A DNA stretch of 64,000 nucleotides from Charina bottae (lineage: Eukaryota; Chordata; Lepidosauria; Squamata; Charinaidae): assembly GCA_023362775.1 (NCBI GenBank), contig JALMGJ010000006.1, positions 9,075,001 through 9,139,000 of the forward strand, read 5' to 3'. Shown here one piece after another: positions 55,847-64,000 of the stretch (position 1 is its first letter; each line of letters starts with the position of its first letter). The position numbers and the translations under genes are program-made. The notes beneath the pieces are model-generated. The model was not told where the DNA came from. It was given only the letters and a program-made list of their open reading frames with translations, and ran no database searches.

Positions 55847-56182
55847 GGGGTGTGGTGGCTCAGTGGTTAAGACGCCAGGCTTGTCGATCGGAAGATCGCA
55901 AGTTCGGAGGTTTGAATCCCTAGTCCCGTGTGATGGAGTGAGCTCCAGCACTCGCCCCAGCTCTTGCCAACCTAGCAATTCGAAAGCATGCAAATGCAAG
56001 TAGATTAATAGGTACCAGTTCAGTGGGATGGTAACAGCGTTCCGCGCGCGTCATGCGGCCACATGACCGTGGAAGTGTCTTCGGACAACGCTGGCTCTTC
56101 GGCTAACAAAAGGAGATGAGCACCGGCCCCTAGAGTCGGACACGACTGCACAAATGTGCGGGGGGAACCTTTACCTTTTACC
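55847..56182 (+). mobile_element. tRNA-derived SINE with BovB-like tail, copy 6
   Basis: Full length: A-box TGGCTCAGTGGT, B-box GGAGGTTTGAATCCC, body, GAGTCGGACACGACTGCAC and CTTTACC tail. The perfect 17-bp TSD TATCTTGGGAGAGAGAT is at 55829-55845 and 56183-56199. Confidence 0.95.
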
Positions 56183-56199
56183 TATCTTGGGAGAGAGAT

Positions 56200-57398
56200 G
56201 TTTTAAAAATGAATTTTTATGGGCCTTTGTAGAAGTACTTGTTCAGGCTTTTCTTTGTGATAAAGAAAATCTGATCTGATGTACATAACTGGAAGTCTGT
56301 TGCTCAAAGACCACCCTTTGAGGTTGGACAGCCTGTAAGTGGGAAACGGACTTAGTTGTGGAACTTAGTTGGTTTAATGCTCACTCCCAAGGGAACCCTG
56401 CCTGGTGCCCTCACATCCCCCCCCCCCAAAGCTGCTTTTCATCTTCCAACATTTATAGTATCCCAGTTTCCTCTGAAGCAACAGTTTGGTCTATCGGCTT
56501 GCACTGCTGTCACTTATTCTTGATTTGTTAATTGTTTGATGGTCATTAGAGTGCTATGCCAACACGTTTATGAATTTGTTTTACGAGTGAATAGTATAAA
56601 GCCCCTTGCCGCGTTGCAAATCTGGGGATTATAGATGTATAATGTGTCCAAAGCTGACAGCCCTGAGCACTTGGGAAATTGGGAAGCAGATGACCGTTTT
56701 TGGAGACACAGAGCAAAGAATTTCACTTCAGTATGCAGGGTGTTTAATTGAGGCATTACAGCTTCTCTATGCTACGTGTGCAATGACCTTTACACAGGAA
56801 GTGCCATTAATGGAACAGAAACACAGGCAAGTGTGTTTACAAGAGGTAATGACTAGGGTTCTCGTATCAGTTCTCCCTCCCTCCCTGACACAGACCAATA
56901 TCTTTTTTTATTAGGAGCGGTTTGGGGTAGCAGATTTTAATAATCCTCACTGTCAGCAATAGTCAAGCTTAAAGTATATTCAATATAGAACTAAGTCAAA
57001 TGATGCCTTTCCGTTGGGCAAATCAATTCCCAGGGGTGAAATATGGTGAGGTCCCCTCTTGAGGAATGCAAAGGGAACAAAATCCAGAAATGTAATAATG
57101 ACCTTCACAGAGTCCTAGAAGCTAGTCCTTCCACCTCCCTCCCTTTTTTTAATCCCAAGTTCTCTTAAAACAGAAGATCTGGGTCCAAGAAACCCCAGAA
57201 TAATGAATGAATTTGGGATCTATCTCCCTTTGATGGTGGCAAAAGTGCCTGAGCAATTGTACAATTTTTAGCAGCGGCTATCCAAAGTAGTGAGTTATGT
57301 ACCTTTTCCCAGTTCTGAGAAGTTTCCCTGGTCTACTCCTAATCTTTGGCCATGCCCCACACATGGCATGGGGTCCTTCTCTCCTGCTTTCCCTAGGA
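56200..57398. other. Single-copy non-coding DNA with a conserved-looking patch
   Basis: A patch at about 56480-56835 is repeat-free and has homeobox-type and other compact motifs (TTTGTTAATTGTTTGATGG, TGTTTAATTGAGGC). It may be an enhancer. This is weakly supported. Confidence 0.3.
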
Positions 57399-58613
57399 CA
57401 GGGGTCGGCAAACTTTTTATGCCGGGAGCCATTTTGACATGCTCGTGCACATTTTGAAATGCTAGAGAGCCAGGGGGCGGGGTTTGCGGGCGGGGGCCAA
57501 TCGCGTGGAAGGGGGCGGGGTTTGCGGGCGGGGGCCATTCGCGTGGAAGGGGATGAGGTTTGCGGGCGGGGGCCAATCACGTGGAAGGGGGCGGGGTTTG
57601 CGGGCGGGAGACGGCGTCCACCCGGCCCAGCTGCCCGGGGTCCAGGGAGATCAGCTCCGGCGGGATCTGTGGCGAAGAGCGGCCGTGGGGGGGGGCGGGC
57701 GGCGACAACAAGCGGCGCACTTCAGGCTTTCAGTGCTGGAAGGAAAGCCTGAAGCGCGCCGCTTGTCGTCGCCACCCCCCCCACGGCCGCTCTTTGCCAC
57801 AGATCCCACCGGAGCTGATCTCCCTGGACCCCGGGCAGCTGGGCTTGCCTCCCTCCGCGAGGCCCAGGCGCGCTGGAAGGAGGCCCGGGCCGCCTTCCAG
57901 CGCTGAAAGCCTGAAGCGCGCCACTTGTCGTCACCGCCCGCCCCCCCCCCACGGCCACTCTTTGCCACAGATCCCGCCGGAGCTGATCTCCCTGGACCCC
58001 GGGCAGCTGGGCTTGCCTCCCTCCACGAGGCCCACGCGCGCTGGAAGGAGGCCCGGGCTGCCTTCCAGCGCTGAAAGCCTGAAGCGTGCCGCTTGTCGTC
58101 GCCGCCCGCCCCCCCCCACGGCCGCTCTTCGCCCGCCCGCATTGAACGAAGATGATGATGGGGGTGGGAAACGAGGCCTGCCCGCTTACCTGCCTGCTTG
58201 CCTCCCTCCGCAAGGCCCCCCGCTGCCTTGCCGGGATCCAAGCCGGATCGGGGGCCTCGCGGAGAGAGGCAGGCAGGCAGGTAAGCGGGCAGCCCTGGCC
58301 TCCGCCGCCGGGCCCGCCCCCCTCGGCCGCTTCCGCCCGCCCGCGTTGAGCGAAAATGATGATGGGGGGCAGGAAACGAGGCCTGCCCGCTTACCTGCCT
58401 GCTTGCCTCTCTCCGCGCAGGGGCTACTGCGGCTGGAGATGGCGCTGCCTCCCTGCCGCGCCGGGCCTCACTCAGTGCGAGAGCCAGGGGGCGGGGTTTG
58501 CGGGCAGGGGCCTATCACGTGGAAGGGGCGGGGGTGAGTTCAGCTGCGGAAGAGCCACACTCAAGGGGCCAAAGAGCCGCATCTGGCTCGCGAGCCGCCA
58601 TTTCCGGCCCTTG
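57399..58613. mobile_element. Large CpG-rich hAT-type element with cassette and internal repeats
   Basis: The left end is CAGGGGTCGGCAAACTTTTT. The right end TTTCCGGCCCTTG is a diverged complement. The perfect TSD CCCTAGGA is at 57391-57398 and 58614-58621. Four cassette units (period 38-39 bp) follow the left end, and one more lies near the right end. Between them are an inverted repeat of about 100 bp (about 57623-57735 against 57743-57850), direct repeats starting at 57743, 57905 and 58073 (period 162-168), and a second repeat at about 58131 and 58336 (period about 205). It is CpG-rich throughout. The 325-codon ORF (57560-58537) runs across these repeats and shows no domain. There is no recognisable transposase. 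Confidence 0.88.
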
Positions 58614-58621
58614 CCCTAGGA

Positions 58622-59103
58622 AATGGAGCTCTACAGAACTGTACTTCCTGCCTGGCCACCAGTGAACACTTCTGGCTATCCAGAAACTTGTGGTCCCTCT
58701 CAAATTTGCAATCTCCCAATGGATTGCAACCTCCAGAGAACACCTACCTTGAGGTGAGAACCAAAAACCTTTCCTGCACTTTGATGAGCTTCAAAATAAG
58801 GTTACCCAGATATCCTGAAGCTACCCTGAGTCGTATCTCTGCTTTCAGTTTAGAGTAGGGATACACAACCTTTTTTTGACCATGGAATTACAGTCCAAAA
58901 AGTGAGTGGGCAAACCTAGAGAAGCAGATAGGGATTAGATTAAAATTTAATTTAATTCATAGGGTAATTCAGGTGTATTTCATAATTTTACCTTTTGCCA
59001 CTTAGAAATTAAAATTCATTAGCAATATGTGGAGATGTTTTCAGGGGTGCTTTACAGTCTATGAGCGCAAGATTGTGCATCAAGAGAGTTAGGTAAAGAC
59101 ATC
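58622..59103. other. Non-coding DNA
   Basis: Nothing clearly recognised. GGGATACACAACCTTTTTTT at about 58859 may be a relic of a hAT-type end. Confidence 0.3.
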
Positions 59104-59111
59104 CTTTAGCT

Positions 59112-59418
59112 CAGCGGTCCCCAACCTTTTCTGCACCAGGGAAGAAAATTTTTCCGTGGACCGGGGGGGTGTTTGCAGGTGGGAGCCAATCGTGCGCACC
59201 AGGGGGCGGGGTTTGCAGGAGGGAGCCAATCGTGTGCACCAGGGGGGCAGGTTTGCAGGTGGGAGCCAATTGCTCACACCGGGGGCGGGGCTTGCAGGTG
59301 GGAGCCAATCACGCACACCGGGCGTGGGGTAATCACGCGCACCGGGGGCGGGGTTTGCAGGTGGGAGTCCTGTGACCCACTTTCTAACAGGCCGCGGCCC
59401 ACAGGTTGGGGACCCCTG
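59112..59418. mobile_element. hAT-type element with GC/CCAAT cassette
   Basis: The TIRs are CAGCGGTCCCCAACC and GGTTGGGGACCCCTG, the same class as 12873-13151. The TSD is CTTTAGCT / CTTTAGTT (59104-59111 and 59419-59426). About five cassette units of 39-40 bp (GGGGGCGGGGTTTGCAGG and GGGAGCCAATCGTGCGC). Confidence 0.92.
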
Positions 59419-59426
59419 CTTTAGTT

Positions 59427-59539
59427 CAGTGTTTCTCAACCTTGGCCACTCCAAGCTGTATGGACTTCAACTCCCAGAATTCCCCAGCCAGCCAATTGAA
59501 GTCCACACAGCCTGAAATGGCCAAGGTTGAGAAACTCTG
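59427..59539. mobile_element. Palindromic hAT-type miniature element sharing a target with its neighbour
   Basis: CAGTGTTTCTCAACCTTGGC to GGTTGAGAAACTCTG. The left flank CTTTAGTT (59419-59426) is also the right TSD of the preceding element. The right flank is CTTTAGCT (59540-59547). Confidence 0.92.
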
Positions 59540-59547
59540 CTTTAGCT

Positions 59548-60984
59548 GAACTTGGATCCCGGTGACTTCTTAAAAACAGTCATGCAGGGGGTTTTTTTTA
59601 GCAGCTGCAGTTTCTCACTGTCTTCTTCCAAGACCTTTTTTGACTTTCTAGTCTAGCCTACAGCCTGAGTTTTCCTAGTTTTCCCATGCAAGGACTAGCC
59701 AGGTCTAATCCTGTTTAAGTTTCTGAGATCAATCAAGATCAGCCAAATTCTGCCAGTGGTTGAGCGTCAGCTGATCTATTTCTATTAACCTGGTATCTCT
59801 TCTCTTTCTACTGCTTGTTTGTGAATCTTCTCAAAGTTAAAAATAACAAAGACAATCTCTTCTCAGTCAACTGTACTCTGGTAATAACATGAAGGTGGAA
59901 ATATGCTTTCTTACTTTACTCAGACAAAGGAAGACTAAGGAGAAAGAGACTGATATCTCTCTTCAGTGTGGATGGTGTGATTACATAATTCTTTCCCTTA
60001 TTTAATCTCCTCCATCCCATTTCTTTTATTATTGCTGATATTCTACACAGATCATTAAAACAATGTTTCAGGCTTTGCAGGTTAAGAGGCCGTAGTTGTA
60101 GACTTAAACTAGCTAGCCAAAATGCTTCGAACTCAGTCACAATAATACAATTTTATGCCCAGTGTCCTACTGAATTAAACAGATGAACATATACAATTTT
60201 GGAAGAAATTTTCATCCACAAACCATAATTATGCACATCAAGGTCTATTAAGAAGAAATCAATAGGACTTATTGTTTTAATTAGGTGCTTAAGACAGTAT
60301 TTTCAATACAAATTGCTATATAAACTCCCATTTCCCCTGCTCTGCCTGGACAAGCTGGCTGGCTAAAAAGCCTGGAGTGTCATCCCTTTGGGATTCTGGC
60401 TTCGCTTGTTAATGCCAAGGCTAATTCCTGTCAGATAAGCTCCAGGCTTTCCTTCCTGCTGTGCCTGTTCAAGCAGGAAAAAATGTGAATACACATTTTG
60501 GGTTTAGCTGTTCTAATGTGTGCAAAAGTTTAACAACCATTTCTCCTAAATCAGATCAAACCAGCTAAATTACACCACTGATTTAAAGCCCATCCGAGCC
60601 ATGATAGAGAACTTCAAGCATATGCTGTGCAAACATCTCTTTTTTATATATAGATTAATATTTTAGTAGTATAACGCATGTGTTAAGCATAGCACAGTTA
60701 ACATGGGAAAGGAATCCACTACTATAGGCATTTGCAGGAAGGATAAGAGGATCAAGTGACAAAACGCACATCATGACACAATCACCACCACTTACATCAG
60801 ACATCAGGACACAATTACATGAAAGCAGGATTTCTGTCATGATGTTACTGAATGTTCATCCTCATTCGGGCATCATCATGGCTTACCATGGAATCCACTA
60901 TCTACCTCTTCGTTTTATCATATTGAGTGGACAGCTCCTGTAAATGTCATAATAATTCCTAGAAGCAGCAAATTATGTTTAGAT
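59548..60984. other. Single-copy non-coding DNA
   Basis: No gene or repeat recognised. The 74-codon minus ORF at 59916-60140 has no clear family. Confidence 0.4.
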
Positions 60985-61293
60985 CAGCCTTTCTCAACCT
61001 TTTGACACTTGAGGAACTCTTGAAATATTTTTCAGGCCTTGGGGAACCCCTGCACATTCAGGCTCAAATATAGGCCAGAAGTTACAAAATCATTATATTC
61101 ATTTCATGGGTAGGCCTGTATATATGCACTAACAGTATTCTTAAACTAAAAATAAAGAATGAAACTGACCTCTTGAATGTGAAGGTGCCCAAATTTGAAA
61201 TAATTTTTAAAATAAATCATGATCTCCCAGAGAACCCCTAGTGACCTCTCGTGAAACCCTAGGGTTCCACAGAACCCTGGTTGAGAATTCCTG
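60985..61293. mobile_element. hAT-type miniature element
   Basis: Ends CAGCCTTTCTCAACCTTTTG and GGTTGAGAATTCCTG. The perfect TSD GTTTAGAT is at 60977-60984 and 61294-61301. The interior matches 13332-13591 (GAAATATTTTTCAGGCC, CATGGGTAGGCCTGTA). Confidence 0.92.
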
Positions 61294-61301
61294 GTTTAGA
61301 T

Positions 61302-61683
61302 TATAGATTTTAGTTTCGTTTTTAAAAGTTTTAAAATTGATGTAGCCAGTCAAAATGGGCTTTATATAATTTAAGGAACTGGGCATTTAGTTCTGAATGG
61401 AAAGACATATTTCAGCATCTGAAATTTCAGCCATGTGCATAAGTATCCCATATAATATGTAATTTATTGTGCTTGGCTACCATTGGCAAAGGATCATAGC
61501 TTACAGTGTTATCATCAATCCTAGATTCAACCTCCAGCATTTCCAGGTGTGCTATAACAATCCATATGTCACTTAGGAAGTATGTTTAGTAAAATTAGGA
61601 GAGGTGGGTTAAGAATGAATGGGGTGGATGAATAAGGACTGAATTCAAAAGTGAGAGGCCAGTGTGAAAGAAGCAAGTTGAAG
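61302..61683. other. Non-coding DNA
   Basis: Nothing recognised. Confidence 0.35.
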
Positions 61684-61695
61684 TAGTTTGGTTAT

Positions 61696-61929
61696 GTTTG
61701 TTTCTTTTGTCCCTTTGAGTCCATTTTGTCTCCTGGTGACTTCCTGGATTAGTCCCTGCAGCCTTCTCGGCAAGATTTTCAGAAGTCATTTGCTATTGCC
61801 AACTTCCTAGGGTTGGAAGAAAGGGACTGGCCCAAGGTCACCCAGCTGACTTCGTGCCTAAGGTGAGGATAGAACTCTTGGTCTCCCGGTTTCTAGCTTG
61901 ATGCCTTAACCACTACACCAAACTGGCCC
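61696..61929 (-). mobile_element. Sauria-type SINE, minus strand
   Basis: The left end is the SINE 3' tail (CTTTGAGTCCATTTTGTCTC, CAGCCTTCTCGGCAAG). The right end is the tRNA head (AACCACTACACCAAACTGGC). The TSD TAGTTTGGTTAT is at 61684-61695 and 61930-61941. Confidence 0.88.
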
Positions 61930-61941
61930 TAGTTTGGTTAT

Positions 61942-62189
61942 AGACAGAGAATAAACGAGGATTGAGTTGTCAAGTAAATGTCTGAAGGAGGAGTAAAAGG
62001 GTTGAGAGGAAGAGGAAAATGGAGAAAGTTGTAATTGAATGGAGTTATCAGATCCTTCAAAAGGAAGAAGTGAGAATTTGAAAGAATAAAAGGAAGTGTA
62101 TGCAGCAATGTATGGATGTGGTGGCAATGAGGGTATGCAAAATTAGAAAGGTACAGAGAGGTATAGTGAATTGTATTTTTGTAGATTTA
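61942..62189. other. Non-coding DNA
   Basis: Purine-rich, nothing recognised. Confidence 0.3.
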
Positions 62190-62445
62190 GAGAGTCAGTT
62201 TGGTGTAGCAGTTAAGGCACCAGGCTAGAAACCAGGAGACCGGGAGTTCTAGTCCTGCCTTAGGCACCGAGTGAGCTAGTTGATCTTGGGCCAGTCCTTC
62301 TTTCTCAGCCGGAAGAAGAAGACGAAGAAGACAATGGCAAACCACTTCTGAAAATCTTGCCAAGAAAACTGCAGGGACTGGGACTTGTCCAGGCAGTCCC
62401 CAGGAGTCAACACTGACTCAAAGGGACAAAAAAATACCCAAAATC
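62190..62445 (+). mobile_element. Sauria-type SINE, plus strand
   Basis: CAGTTTGGTGTAGCAGTTAA (A-box), GAGTTCTAGTCCTGCC (B-box), TCTTGGGCCAGTCC, ATGGCAAACCACTTCTG, GCCAAGAAAACTGCAGGGAC and GTCAACACTGACTCAAAGG with an A-rich tail. Probable 8-bp TSD TAGATTTA at 62182-62189 and 62446-62453. Only about 260 bp from the minus-strand copy. Confidence 0.85.
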
Positions 62446-62701
62446 TAGATTTAACTATATCTTCATTTTATTTCTGTTGTCTTCTGCTGCTAATGTCTAT
62501 CTTCACTAGTACTTATCCTTTCTGCACTTTGCATAAAATTGCTTACCCCAAAAAAGGAATAGTGTGATGGATACCTACGTATGTATGGAACCATCTTGAG
62601 CCATCTACTTTGCCTAATAAATACACTTTCTCTACCTCTGCAGTCTTGGACTGTTTAACATGGAGAAACCAGCTGAGATGTTCTGCATGCAGAGTTTCAT
62701 T
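62446..62701. other. Non-coding DNA
   Basis: Nothing recognised. Confidence 0.3.
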
Positions 62702-62719
62702 TGTTGTTGTTGTTGTTGT

Positions 62720-63049
62720 TCAGTTGTTCAGTCGTGTCCGACTCTTCGTGACCTCATGGACCGTAGCACGCCAGGCCTTCCTGTCCTCCACTGTCTCCCG
62801 GAGTTTACTCAAATTCATGTTCGTTACATCGGTGATGCTATCTAACCATCTCATCCTCTGCCGTCCCCTTCTCCTTTTGCCTTCAGTCTTTCCCAGCATC
62901 AGGGTCTTTTCCAGGGAGTCCTCTCTTCGCATTAGGTGGCCAAAGTATTTGAGCTTCAGCTTCATTATCTGTCCTTCCAATGAGCAGTCAGGGTTGATTT
63001 CCTTTAGGATTGACTGGTTTGACCTCCTTGCAGTCCAAGGGACTCTCAA
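62720..63049 (-). pseudogene. BovB ORF2 C-terminal fragment, unit 1
   Basis: 109 codons open, from RVPWTARRSNQSILKE to VTKSRTRLNN. 5'-truncated remnant of an RTE-type ORF2. It lacks the polymerase core. Confidence 0.85.
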
Positions 63050-63141
63050 GAGTCTTCTCCAGCACCACAGTTCGAAAGCATCAATTCTTCGGCACTCAGC
63101 CTTCCTTAATAAATAAATCCTCTTGTCCTTGTTGTTGTTGT

Positions 63142-63489
63142 TCAGTCGTTTAGTCGTGTCCGACTCCTCGTGACCTCATGGACCGTAGCACGCCAGGCCT
63201 TCCTGTCCTCCACTGTCTCCCAGAGTTTACTCAAATTCATGTTCATTACATCGGTGATGCTGTCTAACCATCTCATCCTCTGCCGTCCCCTTCTCCTTTT
63301 GCCTTCCGTCTTTCCCAGCATCAGGGTCTTTTCCAGGGAGTCCTCTCTTCGCATTAGGTGGCCAAAGTATTTGAGCTTCAGCTTCATTATCTGTCCTTCC
63401 AGTGAGCAGTCAGGGTTGATTTCCTTAGGATTGACTGATTTGACCTCCTTGCAGTCCAGGGGACTCTCAAGAGTCTTCTCCAGCACCAC
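63142..63489 (-). pseudogene. BovB ORF2 C-terminal fragment, unit 2
   Basis: 115 codons. The same block, but a 1-bp deletion near 63420 changes the N-terminal frame (reading LDCKEVKSVNPKEINPD). Confidence 0.85.
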
Positions 63490-63562
63490 AGTTCGAAAGC
63501 ATCAATTCTTCGGCACTCAGCCTTCCTTAATAAATAAATCCTCTTGTCCTTGTTGTTGTTGT

Positions 63563-63892
63563 TCAGTCGTTTAGTCGTGTCCGACTCCTCGTGACCTCAT
63601 GGACCGTAGCACGCCAGGCCTTCCTGTCCTCCACTGTCTCCCAGAGTTTACTCAAATTCATGTTCATTACATCGGTGATGCTGTCTAACCATCTCATCCT
63701 CTGCCGTCCCCTTCTCCTTTTGCCTTCCGTCTTTCCCAGCATCAGGGTCTTTTCCAGGGAGTCCTCTCTTCGCATTAGGTGGCCAAAGTATTTGAGCTTC
63801 AGCTTCATTATCTGTCCTTCCAGTGAGCAGTCAGGGTTGATTTCCTTTAGGATTGACTGATTTGACCTCCTTGCAGTCCAGGGGACTCTCAA
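63563..63892 (-). pseudogene. BovB ORF2 C-terminal fragment, unit 3
   Basis: 109 codons, nearly identical to unit 2 but with the original frame kept at RVPWTARRSNQS. Confidence 0.85.
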
Positions 63893-64000
63893 GAGTCTTC
63901 TCCAGCACCACAGTTCGAAAGCATCAATTCTTCGGCACTCAGCCTTCCTTAATAAATAAATCCTCTTGTCCTTGTTGTTGTTGTTCAGTCGTTCAGTCGT

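Larger units (their letters stand above)
62702..64000 (-). repeat. Tandem array of BovB 3' ends, period about 421 bp, open at the window edge
   Basis: Three units and the start of a fourth in the same orientation. The (TTG)n TTCAGTCG boundary lies at about 62702, 63131, 63552 and 63974. Each unit carries the minus-strand BovB ORF2 C-terminus (VPWTARRSNQSIL, LKLKYFGHLMRREDSLEKTL, KRRRGRQRMRWLDSITDV, VEDRKAWRATVHEVTKSRTR) and the BovB end. All stop at the same 5' truncation (GAAAGCATCAATTCTTCGGC) and share the AT-rich link TTAATAAATAAATCCTC. Units 2 and 3 are almost identical and differ by a T insertion; unit 1 is more diverged. This is tandem amplification, not independent insertion. Confidence 0.93.

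Noticed and set aside
57560..58537. 325-codon Pro/Arg-rich ORF
   Set aside because: Lies across GC-rich tandem repeats inside a hAT-type element. High GC removes stop codons and several opposing frames are open too.
62720..63892. Repeated 109-115-codon ORFs as a gene family
   Set aside because: All are the same truncated BovB C-terminus in tandem units.

Overview
The window looks like non-coding nuclear DNA from a squamate reptile, most likely a snake. I found no host protein-coding gene, rRNA or functional tRNA. The reasons for a reptile are: BovB (RTE-type) LINEs, one with a 504-codon open frame; several L2-type LINEs ending in the usual C-terminal 'QFKVLV..FKALHG' block; CR1 relics; a Penelope-like fragment; tRNA-derived SINEs whose tails match BovB; many 8-bp-TSD (hAT-type) miniature elements; and a heavy load of microsatellites, including a GATA array. 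The assignment to a snake is inference.

Layout. 1-8.4 kb: mostly single-copy AT-rich DNA with ATT and GATA microsatellites and one old SINE. 8.4-14.4 kb: a dense patch of L2 tails, two SINEs, four hAT-type elements and two TA-flanked miniature elements. 14.4-19.3 kb: a 1.1-kb hexanucleotide array (16.36-17.46 kb), a CR1 3' end, a compound microsatellite and a putative solo LTR. 20-26.9 kb: L2 3' ends, two SINEs with clear target-site duplications (TSDs), a Penelope-like fragment and CR1 relics. 27.4-27.9 kb: a candidate conserved non-coding element. 29.4-32.5 kb: a CR1-like endonuclease relic, then a BovB LINE with an open reverse-transcriptase frame, then two SINEs. 33.3-36.3 kb: nested DNA transposons, SINEs and a second putative solo LTR. 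38.2-38.9 kb: a CpG-rich island. 40.0-42.2 kb: a purine-rich array split by an L2 with an internally deleted frame. 43.8-45.0 kb: an L2 interrupted by a SINE that is itself interrupted by a foldback insert. 52.35-52.67 kb: an ATTTT array. 55.2-56.2 kb: a SINE/L1 chimera and an intact SINE. 57.4-59.5 kb: a 1.2-kb CpG-rich hAT-type element, then two hAT elements sharing one target. 62.7-64.0 kb: a tandem array of BovB 3' ends with a period of about 421 bp that runs off the window.

How the parts relate. BovB is the likely driver of the SINEs: the 3' end of the SINEs at 10.0, 22.0, 23.4 and 55.8 kb carries the same GAGTCGGACACGACTG string as the BovB units at 62.7-64.0 kb. The most unusual pattern is a 38-40-bp GC-box plus CCAAT-box tandem cassette. 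It lies inside five non-autonomous transposons (12.87, 35.27, 50.75, 57.40 and 59.11 kb) that carry three different terminal-repeat types. The cassette looks modular and promoter-like.

Limits: family names come from recognising motifs, not from a database search. Boundaries are good to a few bases where a TSD is quoted and to tens of bases elsewhere.
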